Source of the DNA: JACVRW01 sp963835705
GTDB taxonomy: Bacteria; Actinomycetota; Thermoleophilia; Solirubrobacterales; Thermoleophilaceae
Reading direction: 5' to 3'
DNA: 64,000 nt
Assembly: GCA_963835705.1 (NCBI GenBank)
Contig: CAWIGR010000005.1
Coordinates: forward strand, 9,944 to 73,943
Shown: positions 26,523 to 34,242 of the stretch, piece by piece
How the letters are laid out: every line of letters begins with the position of its first letter
Numbering within the stretch: the stretch's first letter is position 1
The notes under the pieces: model-generated
The model's input: only the letters and a program-made list of their open reading frames with translations
Told to the model about the DNA's origin: nothing
The model's database searches: none
Made by a program: the position numbers and the translations under genes

Positions 26523-27874
26523 CCCAAGGCCAGGCGCCGTTCGAGCTCGTCGCCGAGCTCCGCGATCGGAACGCGCTCCTGCTCGAGCGTGTCGCGGTCG
26601 CGCAGGGTGACCGTGGAGTCCTCCGTGGACTGGCCGTCGACCGTCACCCCGAACGGCGTGCCGATCTCGTCCTGGCGCCGGTAGCGCTTGCCGATCGAGC
26701 CGCCGGCGTCGTACTCGGACGGCAGGCGGCCGCGGAGGCCCTCGTAGATCTCGCGCGCCAGCTCCGGCATCCCCGCCTTGTTCACGAGCGGGAGCACGGC
26801 CACCTTGACCGGGGCCATGGAGGGCTGGAGGCGCAGCACGGTGCGGCGCTCGCCGCCGATCTCGTCCTCGTCGTAGGCGTCGCACAGGAGCGCCAGCACC
26901 GTTCGCCCCACCCCGGCGGCGGGCTCCACGACGTGCGGCACGTAGCGGTCTCCCGTCGCGGTGTCCACGTACTCGAGCTTCTGGCCGGAGAACTCGGCGT
27001 GCTGGGTCAGGTCGAAGTCGCCGCGGTTGGCGATCCCCTCGAGCTCGGACCAGCCGATCGGGTAGAGGTACTCGATGTCGCTGGTCGCAGAGGAGTAGTG
27101 CGACAGCTCGTCGGGGCCGTGCGGGCGCAGCCGCAGCTTCTCGCGGTCGATCCCCAGCGACACGTACCACTCGAGCCGCTGCTCCATCCAGTGCTCGTGC
27201 CAGCGCTCGGCGTCGTCTGGCGGCACGAAGAACTCCATCTCCATCTGCTCGAACTCGAGCGTGCGGAAGATGAAGTTGCCCGGGGTGATCTCGTTGCGGA
27301 ACGACTTGCCGACCTGGGCGATCCCGAACGGCGGCTTGCGGCGCGCGTACTGAAGCGTCGTCCTGAAGTCGAGGAAGATGCCCTGCGCGGTCTCCGGGCG
27401 CAGGAAGACGGTCGAGCCCGCCTCCTTCACAGGCCCGATCGTCGTCTCGAACATCAGGTTGAACTCGCGCGGGTCCGTGAGCTCGCAGTCCCTGTGGTCG
27501 CCCGGCAGCTTCGACGGGGCGCGCCCGCAGCGCACGTCCGGGTGCTCGGCCGTGCCCGCGCGGGCCTCCTCGATGTGGTCGGCGCGGAAGCGGAGCTTGC
27601 AGGCCTTGCAGTCCACGAGCGGGTCGGTGAAGCCCGCGAGGTGCCCCGACGCCTCCCACGTGCGGGGGTGCTGGATGATGGCCGAGTCGAGCGCCACCAC
27701 GTCGTCGCGCTCCTGGATCATCGCCTTCCACCAGGCGTTCACGACGTTGTTCTTCAGCAGCACGCCGTAGTGCCCGTAGTCGTAGGTGTTGGCGATGCCG
27801 CCGTAGATCTCCGAGGCCGGGAAGATGAGCCCGCGGCGCTTGCAAAGAGCGACAATCCTGTCCATGGTCACCAT
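26519..27874 (-). CDS. glyS: Glycyl-tRNA synthetase (alpha2 type)
   Basis: A 451-residue class II synthetase charging tRNA-Gly, of the homodimeric type rather than the alpha2beta2 type. Class II motif 2 is seen as GKSFRNEITPGNFIFRTLEF. RPETAQGIFLDF, the Cys-rich insert DCKACKLRFRADH, and the anticodon-binding domain beginning VAVLPLVNK are present. The last ends with SIGKRYRRQDEIGTP. ATG 27874 (MVTMDRIV) is chosen; ATG 27865 and an upstream GTG at 27895 are alternatives. Full family length. Confidence 0.97.
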   Translation of the reverse strand: MVTMDRIVALCKRRGLIFPASEIYGGIANTYDYGHYGVLLKNNVVNAWWKAMIQERDDVVALDSAIIQHPRTWEASGHLAGFTDPLVDCKACKLRFRADHIEEARAGTAEHPDVRCGRAPSKLPGDHRDCELTDPREFNLMFETTIGPVKEAGSTVFLRPETAQGIFLDFRTTLQYARRKPPFGIAQVGKSFRNEITPGNFIFRTLEFEQMEMEFFVPPDDAERWHEHWMEQRLEWYVSLGIDREKLRLRPHGPDELSHYSSATSDIEYLYPIGWSELEGIANRGDFDLTQHAEFSGQKLEYVDTATGDRYVPHVVEPAAGVGRTVLALLCDAYDEDEIGGERRTVLRLQPSMAPVKVAVLPLVNKAGMPELAREIYEGLRGRLPSEYDAGGSIGKRYRRQDEIGTPFGVTVDGQSTEDSTVTLRDRDTLEQERVPIAELGDELERRLALG

Positions 27875-27920
27875 GCCGAGCCGCACCCTACTCACCGCAT
27901 TGGGCTAGCGTGCGGTGGCG

Positions 27921-28034
27921 ATGGGGACGGCCCTGCGCCCGATCAGCCACCTCACCGCGTGGCTCGTGTGGCACGCGATGCGCGTCTCGCTGCTCGACGA
28001 CCTGGAGCAGCCGCGCCCTCCTCACAGCGCCTGA
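27921..28034 (+). CDS. Possible 37-aa small protein
   Basis: A short ATG frame (MGTALRPISHLTAWLVWHAM...) lies alone in the gap between glyS and the FmdB-type gene. There is no clear ribosome binding site and no known homologue that I recognise. It could be a real micro-protein or chance; nothing else explains this gap apart from the CIRCE element downstream. Confidence 0.22.
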   Translation: MGTALRPISHLTAWLVWHAMRVSLLDDLEQPRPPHSA

Positions 28035-28042
28035 GGGCTCGC

Positions 28043-28069
28043 TTGGCACTCCTATACTGAGAGTGCCAT
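28043..28069 (+). promoter_or_regulatory. CIRCE operator (HrcA binding site) overlapping the fmdB-type start codon
   Basis: Arms TTGGCACTC (28043-28051) and GAGTGCCAT (28061-28069) are separated by exactly nine bases. The CIRCE consensus is TTAGCACTC-N9-GAGTGCTAA. The spacer holds TATACT (28053-28058), a good -10 hexamer. A transcript from it would begin at or just before the ATG at 28068, so the mRNA may be leaderless and HrcA would sit on the -10 and start codon. The hrcA gene is not in this window. Confidence 0.85.
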
Positions 28070-28379
28070 GCCCATCTACGAGTACCGCTGCGACCAGGGC
28101 CACACCTTCGAGGTGATGCAGCGGATGACGGACGACCCGCTCACGAGCTGCTCGACCTGCGAGTCGCCGGTGCAGCGCGTTTTCCACCCGGTGGCGGTGC
28201 ACTTCAAGGGCTCGGGCTTCTACAGCACCGACTACGGCAAGAAGGGCGCCGGGTCCTCCTCATCGGAGTCGGGCTCGGGCGCCAAGTCCGAGTCCGGGTC
28301 CAAGGGCGAGTCGAAGGACTCCTCCTCATCGCCGAAGGACTCGAAGACCTCCTCCTCGTCCTCGTCGTCCTCCGACTAA
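28068..28379 (+). CDS. FmdB family zinc-ribbon protein with Ser-rich tail
   Basis: A 103-residue protein beginning MPIYEYRCDQGHTFEV, the FmdB/CxxC_CXXC_SSSS zinc-ribbon signature. Metal ligands are Cys8, probably His12 in place of the usual second Cys, and Cys28/Cys31 (SCSTC). The last 45 residues are a low-complexity Ser/Lys/Gly run (GSSSSESGSG... SSSSSSSSD), a common feature of this family. Function is unproven; the family was named from a regulator of formamidase/amidase genes. ATG 28068 lies inside the CIRCE right arm, so expression should be heat-inducible. Confidence 0.9.
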   Translation: MPIYEYRCDQGHTFEVMQRMTDDPLTSCSTCESPVQRVFHPVAVHFKGSGFYSTDYGKKGAGSSSSESGSGAKSESGSKGESKDSSSSPKDSKTSSSSSSSSD

Positions 28380-29452
28380 CTGCCGTTCAGCAGCTTGTCG
28401 ACCGCGTCGCGCTTGGCGCCGTCCGAGACGAACAGGTTGCTCCCGTTGACGCAGCAGCCGGCCTCGAGCACCTGGGTCTCGTCCGAGTTGCCCGTAGCCA
28501 TGTCCGCGAACAGGGCCATGAGCGCGGGACCCCTCATGTCGGTCTTGAGCGCCTGGGGCGCGCGCCAGCCGATCAGCGGCAGGCGGAGGAAGGCGCTGGG
28601 CGAGGTGGCCGCGTCGCCCATCGCGCGCAGCACCTCCTGCTGACGGGCGGCGCGGGCGCGGTCGTCCTCGGCCGGGGCGCACGGGTTCTTTCGCACCCGG
28701 GCGAAGCCGAGCGCCCGCGTCCCGTCCAGCTCCTGCTCGCCCTTACGCAGGCGGAAGCCCTCCCAGAAGTTGTCGAAGGGCGGCGCGCAGATCCGGGTCT
28801 TGTTCTGCACGGTCACGCCGCCGAGCGCGTCGATCAGCTCCGGGAAGGCCTCGAAGTCGACCTCGACCAGGTGGTTGATCTCGAGCCCGTTGCCGAGGAA
28901 GCCCTCGACCGTCTCGATCGTCAGCGCCGGGCCGCCCAGCGCGTAGGCGGCGTTGACCTTGTTCGTCCCGTGGCCGGGGACCTCGACCTCGATGTCCCGC
29001 GGTATCGAGAGCTTGCGGATGCTGCCGAGCGCGGCGTGGACGAGCATGATCGAGTCCGCCCGCGAGGGCCCGCTCTGGCTCTCGTCGATCGACTCGCCGG
29101 TGCGCGCGTCGGAGCCGAGCACGAGGATGGTGCTGCCGGTCAGGAGGTTGCCGTCGTCCGACAGCGCGCGCTCGGCCTCGGGCGATACGCCGTCTTGGAG
29201 CTGGGCGCTGATCAGGAACAGGACCGCCGACAGGAGGATCCAGCCGAGCAGGGCGAGGGCGATCCACTTGAGCACCCGCCCGGGGGTGATCCCGCCCCGC
29301 TCGCGGGGGGCTGAGGGCTCCTCGTTTCGGGCACGGCTGAGCCGGCGCTTCAGGGCGTCCAGATCGGTGCCGCCGGTGAGGCGCTGCAGGGGCCGCTTCC
29401 GGGAGCGGTAGACCTTGTAGTCCGGGGGGCCGCCCGGATTGGGGTCGCTCAC
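28376..29452 (-). CDS. LytR-CpsA-Psr (LCP) family cell-wall glycopolymer ligase
   Basis: A 358-residue enzyme that attaches glycopolymers to peptidoglycan from lipid-linked precursors, outside the membrane. The N-terminus is cytoplasmic and basic. One membrane segment (about 59-82) is followed by the LCP domain with VLGSDAR, SRADSIMLVH, LSIPRDIEVEVPG (pyrophosphate-binding Arg) and KVNAAYALGG. GTG 29452 is chosen; an upstream start at 29485 would overlap the divergent ROK gene. It is convergent with the FmdB-type gene, stops overlapping. Confidence 0.92.
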   Translation of the reverse strand: MSDPNPGGPPDYKVYRSRKRPLQRLTGGTDLDALKRRLSRARNEEPSAPRERGGITPGRVLKWIALALLGWILLSAVLFLISAQLQDGVSPEAERALSDDGNLLTGSTILVLGSDARTGESIDESQSGPSRADSIMLVHAALGSIRKLSIPRDIEVEVPGHGTNKVNAAYALGGPALTIETVEGFLGNGLEINHLVEVDFEAFPELIDALGGVTVQNKTRICAPPFDNFWEGFRLRKGEQELDGTRALGFARVRKNPCAPAEDDRARAARQQEVLRAMGDAATSPSAFLRLPLIGWRAPQALKTDMRGPALMALFADMATGNSDETQVLEAGCCVNGSNLFVSDGAKRDAVDKLLNGS

Positions 29453-29475
29453 ACCCCTCTGTATATCGTCCGGCA

Positions 29476-30444
29476 ATGCCGCCAAGGCGCGTTATCGGGA
29501 TCGACGCGGGGGGCACGAAGCTCCTGGGGGGCGTCGTGGACGAGGGTCTCGTGGTGCACCATCGGGTCCACCGGCTGTGGCGTGGCGGCGACCGGGCGGA
29601 GACGCTCGACATCTTCGTGGAGGCCGTCGAGGAGGTGCGCGCGGCGGCCCCGGACGTGGAGGCCGTGGGGTTCGGGATCCCCGCCCTTGTGGAGTGGGAT
29701 CGGGGTGTCTCGCGCTGGTCCACGCACCTGCCGCTGGCCGACGTGCCGTTCCGGGATCTGATGATCGAGCGGCTCGGGCTGCCCGTGGTGGTGGACAACG
29801 ACGCCAACGCGGCCCTGCTCGCCGAGGCACGCTTCGGGGCGGCGCGCGACTGCTCGCATGCCGTGCTGGTGGCGCTCGGCACGGGAATCGGGAGCGGCCT
29901 GCTGCTCGACGGGCGGATCTACCGCGGCTCGCGGGGATTGGGCGCGGAGATCGGGCACACGGTGGTGGACCTGCACGGCCCGGACTGCCAGGGCGCGTGC
30001 CCGGGGCGCGGCTGCCTGGAGGTGATGGCCTCGGGTACTGCGATCGGGCGCGAGGGGCTGGCGGCGGCCCAGCGGACGCCCTCGTCGGCGCTGGGGCAGC
30101 GGCTCGCGGCCGGGCGGGAGATCACGGGCGGAATCGTCACCGAGCTGGCGCACGACGGCGACGAGGCGGCGCGGTCGGTGCTCGCCGAGATCGGGCGCCG
30201 GCTCGGCTACGGGCTGGTGGGCGTGGTGAACGTGTTCAACCCGGAGGTGATCGTGATCGGCGGCGGGGCGATCGCCGCCGGCGAGCTGCTGCTGGAGCCG
30301 GCTCGCTCCGTTGTTCATGAGCGTGCGCTGCCCCCCGCCCGGGAGGCGGTCCGAATCGTGCCGGCCCACTACGGCGACGAGTCCGGGATGCTGGGCGCGG
30401 CGCTGCTGGCGCTGGATTCGCTGATCCCGGCGTCGGCGTCGTGA
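29476..30444 (+). CDS. ROK family sugar kinase (glucokinase-like)
   Basis: A 322-residue ROK-family kinase. It has the ATP phosphate loop GIDAGGTK (8-15), catalytic DNDAN (107-111), LGTGIGSGL, and the zinc/ROK signature with His161 and CQGACPGRGCLE (Cys171, 175, 180). It likely phosphorylates glucose with ATP or polyphosphate; the phosphoryl donor cannot be read from sequence. ATG 29476. Its TGA overlaps the GTG of a 19-codon micro-ORF, which itself overlaps rsmI. Confidence 0.92.
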   Translation: MPPRRVIGIDAGGTKLLGGVVDEGLVVHHRVHRLWRGGDRAETLDIFVEAVEEVRAAAPDVEAVGFGIPALVEWDRGVSRWSTHLPLADVPFRDLMIERLGLPVVVDNDANAALLAEARFGAARDCSHAVLVALGTGIGSGLLLDGRIYRGSRGLGAEIGHTVVDLHGPDCQGACPGRGCLEVMASGTAIGREGLAAAQRTPSSALGQRLAAGREITGGIVTELAHDGDEAARSVLAEIGRRLGYGLVGVVNVFNPEVIVIGGGAIAAGELLLEPARSVVHERALPPAREAVRIVPAHYGDESGMLGAALLALDSLIPASAS

Positions 30445-30500
30445 GCGGGCGCTTCGTCCCGCGCCCGACGCCGATCGGGTTTGTCGAGGCCGCGTCGTGA
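30441..30500 (+). CDS. 19-codon micro-ORF: degenerate copy of the rsmI N-terminus
   Basis: GTG at 30441 overlaps the ROK stop (GTGA) and the TGA at 30498-30500 overlaps the rsmI GTG (GTGA). The peptide is VSGRFVPRPTPIGFVEAAS; the start of RsmI is VSGRLVVCPTPIGNLED. The two DNA copies are 56 bases apart and visibly related (GCGTCGTGAGCGG..., CCGATCGGG). This looks like an old tandem duplication of the rsmI 5' end that left a translated linker between the two genes. Confidence 0.45.
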   Translation: MSGRFVPRPTPIGFVEAAS

Positions 30501-31321
30501 GCGGCCGCCTGGTCGTCTGTCCGACCCCGATCGGGAACCTGGAGGACGTGACGCTGCGCGTGCTCGCCGCGCTGCGAGAGGCGGACGTCGTGGCGTGCGA
30601 GGACACGCGCCGGACGCGCGTGCTGCTCGACCGCTACGGGGTGAAGGCCCGGCTGGTCTCGTACCACGAGCACAACGAGCGCGCCCGCGCCGGGGCGCTG
30701 GTCGAGCGGATGCTTTCGGGGGAGACCGTGGCCCTCGTGTCCGACGCGGGCATGCCGCTGGTGTCCGACCCGGGCTACGTGCTCGTGCAGGCCTGCGTGG
30801 CTGCCGGGCTGCCGGTCGAGGTGCTGCCGGGACCGTCCGCGGCGATCACCGCCCTGGTGGCGTCGGGCCTGCCCGCGGATTCATGGAGGTTCGGGGGATT
30901 TCTCCCGCGCAAGAAGGGCGAGCTGCGACGGGTGCTCGCCGAGCCGGGGGGGACGCTTGTGGCGTTCGAGTCGCCGCGGCGGGTGCCGGGGACGCTGGCG
31001 CTGCTGGCGTCGGTGGACCCGGGTCGCCCCGTGGCTGTCTGCCGTGAGCTGACGAAGGCACACGAGGAGGTCGTGCGGGGAAGCGCGGCCGAGCTGGCAG
31101 AGCGGTATGCGGAGTCGCCGCCGAGGGGGGAGGTGGTGCTGGTGCTGGGGGCCGCGGAGGGCTCCGAAGCCACGCCCGGCTCGCAAGAACCCGCGGGCCT
31201 GGAGGCCCTGCGCCGCCTGGTGGAGGCCGGCGCGAAGCCTCGGATCGCGGCGAGCGTCGTGGCGGAGCTGACCGGCGGGAAGGCCAACGACCTGTACCGG
31301 GCGCTGACTCGCGAGAGCTGA
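30497..31321 (+). CDS. rsmI: 16S rRNA (cytidine(1402)-2'-O)-methyltransferase
   Basis: A 274-residue SAM-dependent tetrapyrrole-methylase-fold enzyme that 2'-O-methylates C1402 of 16S rRNA. Family motifs are VCPTPIGNLEDVTLRVL, CEDTRRT, VSDAGMPLVSDPG, VLPGPSAAITAL, FGGFLPRKKG and FESPRRV. The C-terminal helical part ends with KANDLYRALT. GTG 30497 begins the conserved N-terminus directly and overlaps the stop of the micro-ORF. Normal family length. Confidence 0.96.
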   Translation: MSGRLVVCPTPIGNLEDVTLRVLAALREADVVACEDTRRTRVLLDRYGVKARLVSYHEHNERARAGALVERMLSGETVALVSDAGMPLVSDPGYVLVQACVAAGLPVEVLPGPSAAITALVASGLPADSWRFGGFLPRKKGELRRVLAEPGGTLVAFESPRRVPGTLALLASVDPGRPVAVCRELTKAHEEVVRGSAAELAERYAESPPRGEVVLVLGAAEGSEATPGSQEPAGLEALRRLVEAGAKPRIAASVVAELTGGKANDLYRALTRES

Positions 31322-31363
31322 GCAGCGGCGCCATCGCGGCTCCGGCGTCTCAGTGCAACAGCT

Positions 31364-31403
31364 CTGTGACGGTCTCTCACAACTCCCTCAATCACCGTCA
31401 CAG
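31364..31403. promoter_or_regulatory. 10-bp inverted repeat upstream of the M23 peptidase gene
   Basis: CTGTGACGGT (31364-31373) and ACCGTCACAG (31394-31403) are perfect inverted repeats with a 20-base loop. They sit in the 134-base gap before a cell-wall peptidase gene. The half-site contains GTCACA, the hexamer of MtrA boxes found upstream of actinobacterial cell-wall hydrolases. MtrA sites are direct repeats, though, so this is only a suggestion. It could also form an RNA stem-loop. Confidence 0.4.
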
Positions 31404-31455
31404 GTAGCCACCCCGCCAATTCTCCGGCGGCCGTCCCCCTCGTACGGTCGCCGCC

Positions 31456-32666
31456 ATGCGCCGCGTCTTCCTCACCTCCGCCGTCGCCCTGCTCGCCTTC
31501 CTGTCGCTCACCCCATCGGCCTGGGCAGAGTGGGTGTGGCCGCTCCGCGGCGAGGTGATCACGCCCTACCGCAACGGGGCGGACCCGTACGCCGCGGGCC
31601 AGCACCGCGGCATCGACATCGCCGGCGCGCCGGGGGCAACGGTCGTGGCCGCGGCGAGCGGCGAGGTCCGGTTCGCCGGCACGGCCGGCTCGTCGGGGCT
31701 GACGGTGAGCGTCCGCACCGGCGACGGCCGCTACGACACCTCGTATCTGCACCTGTCGGCGACGACGGTCCGCGAAGGCGACCGGGTCGCGGCCGGTGAC
31801 CGGGTCGGCGCCGTAGGGACCACCGGCACCCGGTCCGCCGCGGCGCCGCATCTCCACTTCGGAGTACGCGACGCGCAAGCCGGCACGCCTACCACGACCC
31901 GCTCGCCTTCCTGCCGCCCCCGACGGCGACCCAGCCGCCACGCGAGGTGCCCGCCCCGCAACCTTCGCCGGTCCCGGTCGGCCCCGCTCCGGCGCCCGTG
32001 CCCGCGCCTGCGCCGAGCCCACGTCGCGTGCCGACGGGCACGCCGCGCCGCGTGCCCCTCCCGGCGCCGAGCCCGCGCCGCGTGCCTGCCGGAGCGCCGC
32101 GCCGCGTGCCTGCCGGAGCGCCGCGCCGCGTGCCCGCCGGAGCGCCGCGCCGCGTGCCGGCACCCGCGCCGGGCCCGCGCCATGTCCCGTCCGGAGCTCG
32201 GGGTCCAGTCCCCGCGGGTGCGCCCCGCCCGGTCCCGGCAGCTACGCCTCGGCCCGTCCCGGGAGGGGCGCCAAGCCCGCTCGAAGGCCCCGCGACACCA
32301 GCACATCCCGGCGAAGCAGCGGCCGGCGCGCCCGGCCAAGGGCGGGCCCACGTCCCCTGGCCCAGCGATGATTCCGCGTCGCCCAACGCTTCCGGCCAGG
32401 CGGCCCAACCAGGCGCAGACCCCGACCACGGCCCCTTGGCTGCCTCCTCCGGCCCCGCTCCCCGCGGGAACGTCTCACCGGGCGAGGCGACACCCCATCT
32501 TGCACCCGCCGCACGCCCCGGCCCGGACCTCGGCCTCGCGCTGGCCTGCCTGGGGCTTGTCGCCGCCGCGGCCCTCCTTGGCCTGACCCGGAACGGCCAG
32601 AAGGCCACCAGCGCAACTCGACACCGCATCGCTGGCGTGCTGCACCCGATTCTCGGACGCCGGTAG
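31456..32666 (+). CDS. M23 family metallopeptidase with Pro-rich repeat stalk, frameshifted
   Basis: Secreted peptidoglycan endopeptidase. The signal peptide ends near TPSAWAEW. The M23 (LytM) domain has zinc ligands in HRGIDIAG and HLHFGV. About 31871-31890 the coding pattern moves by -1 (one base missing): the first frame turns Arg-rich and ends at 32586. The shifted frame reads AYHDPLAFLPPPTATQPP, then a Pro/Arg repeat stalk and a C-terminal membrane segment (LALACLGLVAAAALLGL) ending at 32666. The intact gene would encode about 403 residues: secreted catalytic head, stalk, membrane anchor. The catalytic domain precedes the break. Sequencing error is plausible. Confidence 0.85.
32074..32157 (+). 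repeat. 24-bp tandem repeat encoding RRVPAGAP
   Basis: At least three near-identical 24-base units built on CGCCGCGTGCCTGCCGGAGC lie in the M23 peptidase stalk, flanked by degenerate copies. Each encodes PRRVPAGA. Such repeats expand and contract and are a likely source of length variation or assembly error here. Confidence 0.8.
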
Positions 32667-32718
32667 CTGCCGATGCGCCCGCGCCGTGGCCCTCCGGCCT
32701 GGGTAGCATCGGCTGTCA

Positions 32719-34242
32719 ATGCCGTACTACGTCACCACGCCCATCTACTACGTGAACGGCGAGCCGCATCTCGGCCACGCCTACACCACGATCGCCGCCG
32801 ACGTCCTGGCGCGGCATATGCGGCAGCGGGGAGAGGACGTCTTCTTCCTCACCGGTACCGACGAGCACGGCGAGCCCGTCACGCAGGCGGCCGAGAAGCT
32901 CGGCATCACCCCCCGGGAGCTCGGCGACCGCAACGCGGTCCGCTTCAAGGACCTCGCCGCCACGCTCGAGGTCACGAACGACTTCTTCATCCGCACCACC
33001 GATCCCGAGCACATGGCCAGGGTCGGAGAGGTGGTCCAGCGCATCTACGACAACGGCCACGTCTACGCCGGCACCTACGAGGGCTGGTACTGCCCCCGCT
33101 GCGCCGACTTCAAGACCGACTCCGAGCTCGAGGACGGCAACCGCTGCCCCATCCACAAGATCGAGCTCGAGATCGAGAAGGAGGACAACTGGTTCTTCCG
33201 GCTGTCGACCTTCCAGGAGCCACTCGAGCGCCTCTACGCCGACCGGCCGGAGTTCGTCACGCCCCAGAACCGCTACAACGAGGCGCTCTCGTTCATCAAG
33301 AGCGGCCTGCGCGACCTCTCGCTCAGCCGCGCCCGGCTGAAGTGGGGCGTGCCGGTGCCGTGGGACGAGTCCCAGGTCATCTACGTCTGGATCGACGCCC
33401 TCCTCAACTACTACACGGCCCTCTCCTACGCTCGCGAGGGCGAGGACCTCACCGGCCGCTTCTGGCCGGCCACCGTTCATCTGATCGGCAAGGACATCCT
33501 CAAGTTCCACGCCGTGATCTGGCCCGCCATGCTGATGGCGGCCGGGATCGAGGTGCCGCGCCGTGTGGGAATCCACGGCTTCCTGCTGCTCGGCGAGCAC
33601 AAGATGTCCAAGTCGCTCGGCAACGTGATCGAGCCCTTCCAGGTAGCCGAGCTGTACGGCGCCGACGCGCTCCGCTTCTACGTCCTGCGCGAGGTCAGCT
33701 TCGGCTCCGACGGCGAGGTATCGCCGGAGGGCTTCGAGACCCGCTACACGACAGAGCTCGCCAACGAGTACGGCAACCTCGCCAGCCGCACGCTGGCGAT
33801 GATCGACCGCTACCGCGATGGCACCGTGCCCGGTTCAGACCCGGACGCCGGTCTCGCGGACGATTTCGACGGCCTTTCCGAGGCTGTGCATCGACGCATC
33901 GACGAAGTCGAGCTCACCGGGGCGCTCGACGAGATCTGGCAGCGCATCAAGCGCCTCAACCGCTACGTGCAGGACGAGCAGCCCTGGCAGCTCGCCAAGG
34001 ACGAGGCGCAGGCGGAGCGGCTCGATCAGGTGCTCTACTCGCTGGCCGAGGGACTGCGCGTGGTCTCCGTTCTCCTGCATCCGTTCATGCCGACTTCGGC
34101 CGAGCGGTTGCTCCGGGCGCTCGGGCGGGAGGACCTCTCGCTCGAGAGCGCCCGCTTCGGCGCCGTCGGAGGAGGCGCGCAGATCGGCGAGATCGGACAG
34201 TTGTTCCCGCGGGTGGAGACACCCGAGCCGTCCGCGGCGTGA
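32719..34242 (+). CDS. metG: Methionyl-tRNA synthetase
   Basis: A 507-residue class I synthetase charging initiator and elongator tRNA-Met. HIGH is present as HLGH (17-20) and KMSKS at 295-299. The connective peptide has CPRC and a second half-knuckle (CPIH), i.e. a reduced zinc set. The helical anticodon-binding domain follows, ending VSVLLHPFMP. There is no C-terminal EMAP/tRNA-binding domain. ATG 32719. It starts a tightly overlapped run: metG-tatD-rsmA-ispE. Confidence 0.97.
   Translation: MPYYVTTPIYYVNGEPHLGHAYTTIAADVLARHMRQRGEDVFFLTGTDEHGEPVTQAAEKLGITPRELGDRNAVRFKDLAATLEVTNDFFIRTTDPEHMARVGEVVQRIYDNGHVYAGTYEGWYCPRCADFKTDSELEDGNRCPIHKIELEIEKEDNWFFRLSTFQEPLERLYADRPEFVTPQNRYNEALSFIKSGLRDLSLSRARLKWGVPVPWDESQVIYVWIDALLNYYTALSYAREGEDLTGRFWPATVHLIGKDILKFHAVIWPAMLMAAGIEVPRRVGIHGFLLLGEHKMSKSLGNVIEPFQVAELYGADALRFYVLREVSFGSDGEVSPEGFETRYTTELANEYGNLASRTLAMIDRYRDGTVPGSDPDAGLADDFDGLSEAVHRRIDEVELTGALDEIWQRIKRLNRYVQDEQPWQLAKDEAQAERLDQVLYSLAEGLRVVSVLLHPFMPTSAERLLRALGREDLSLESARFGAVGGGAQIGEIGQLFPRVETPEPSAA

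Noticed and set aside
28043..28058. TTGGCA and TATACT read as a -35/-10 promoter pair
   Set aside because: The spacing is only 4 bases, far too short; TTGGCA is better explained as the left CIRCE arm.
32074..32157. CRISPR array
   Set aside because: The repeats are directly tandem, 24 bases, with no spacers and lie inside a coding region.
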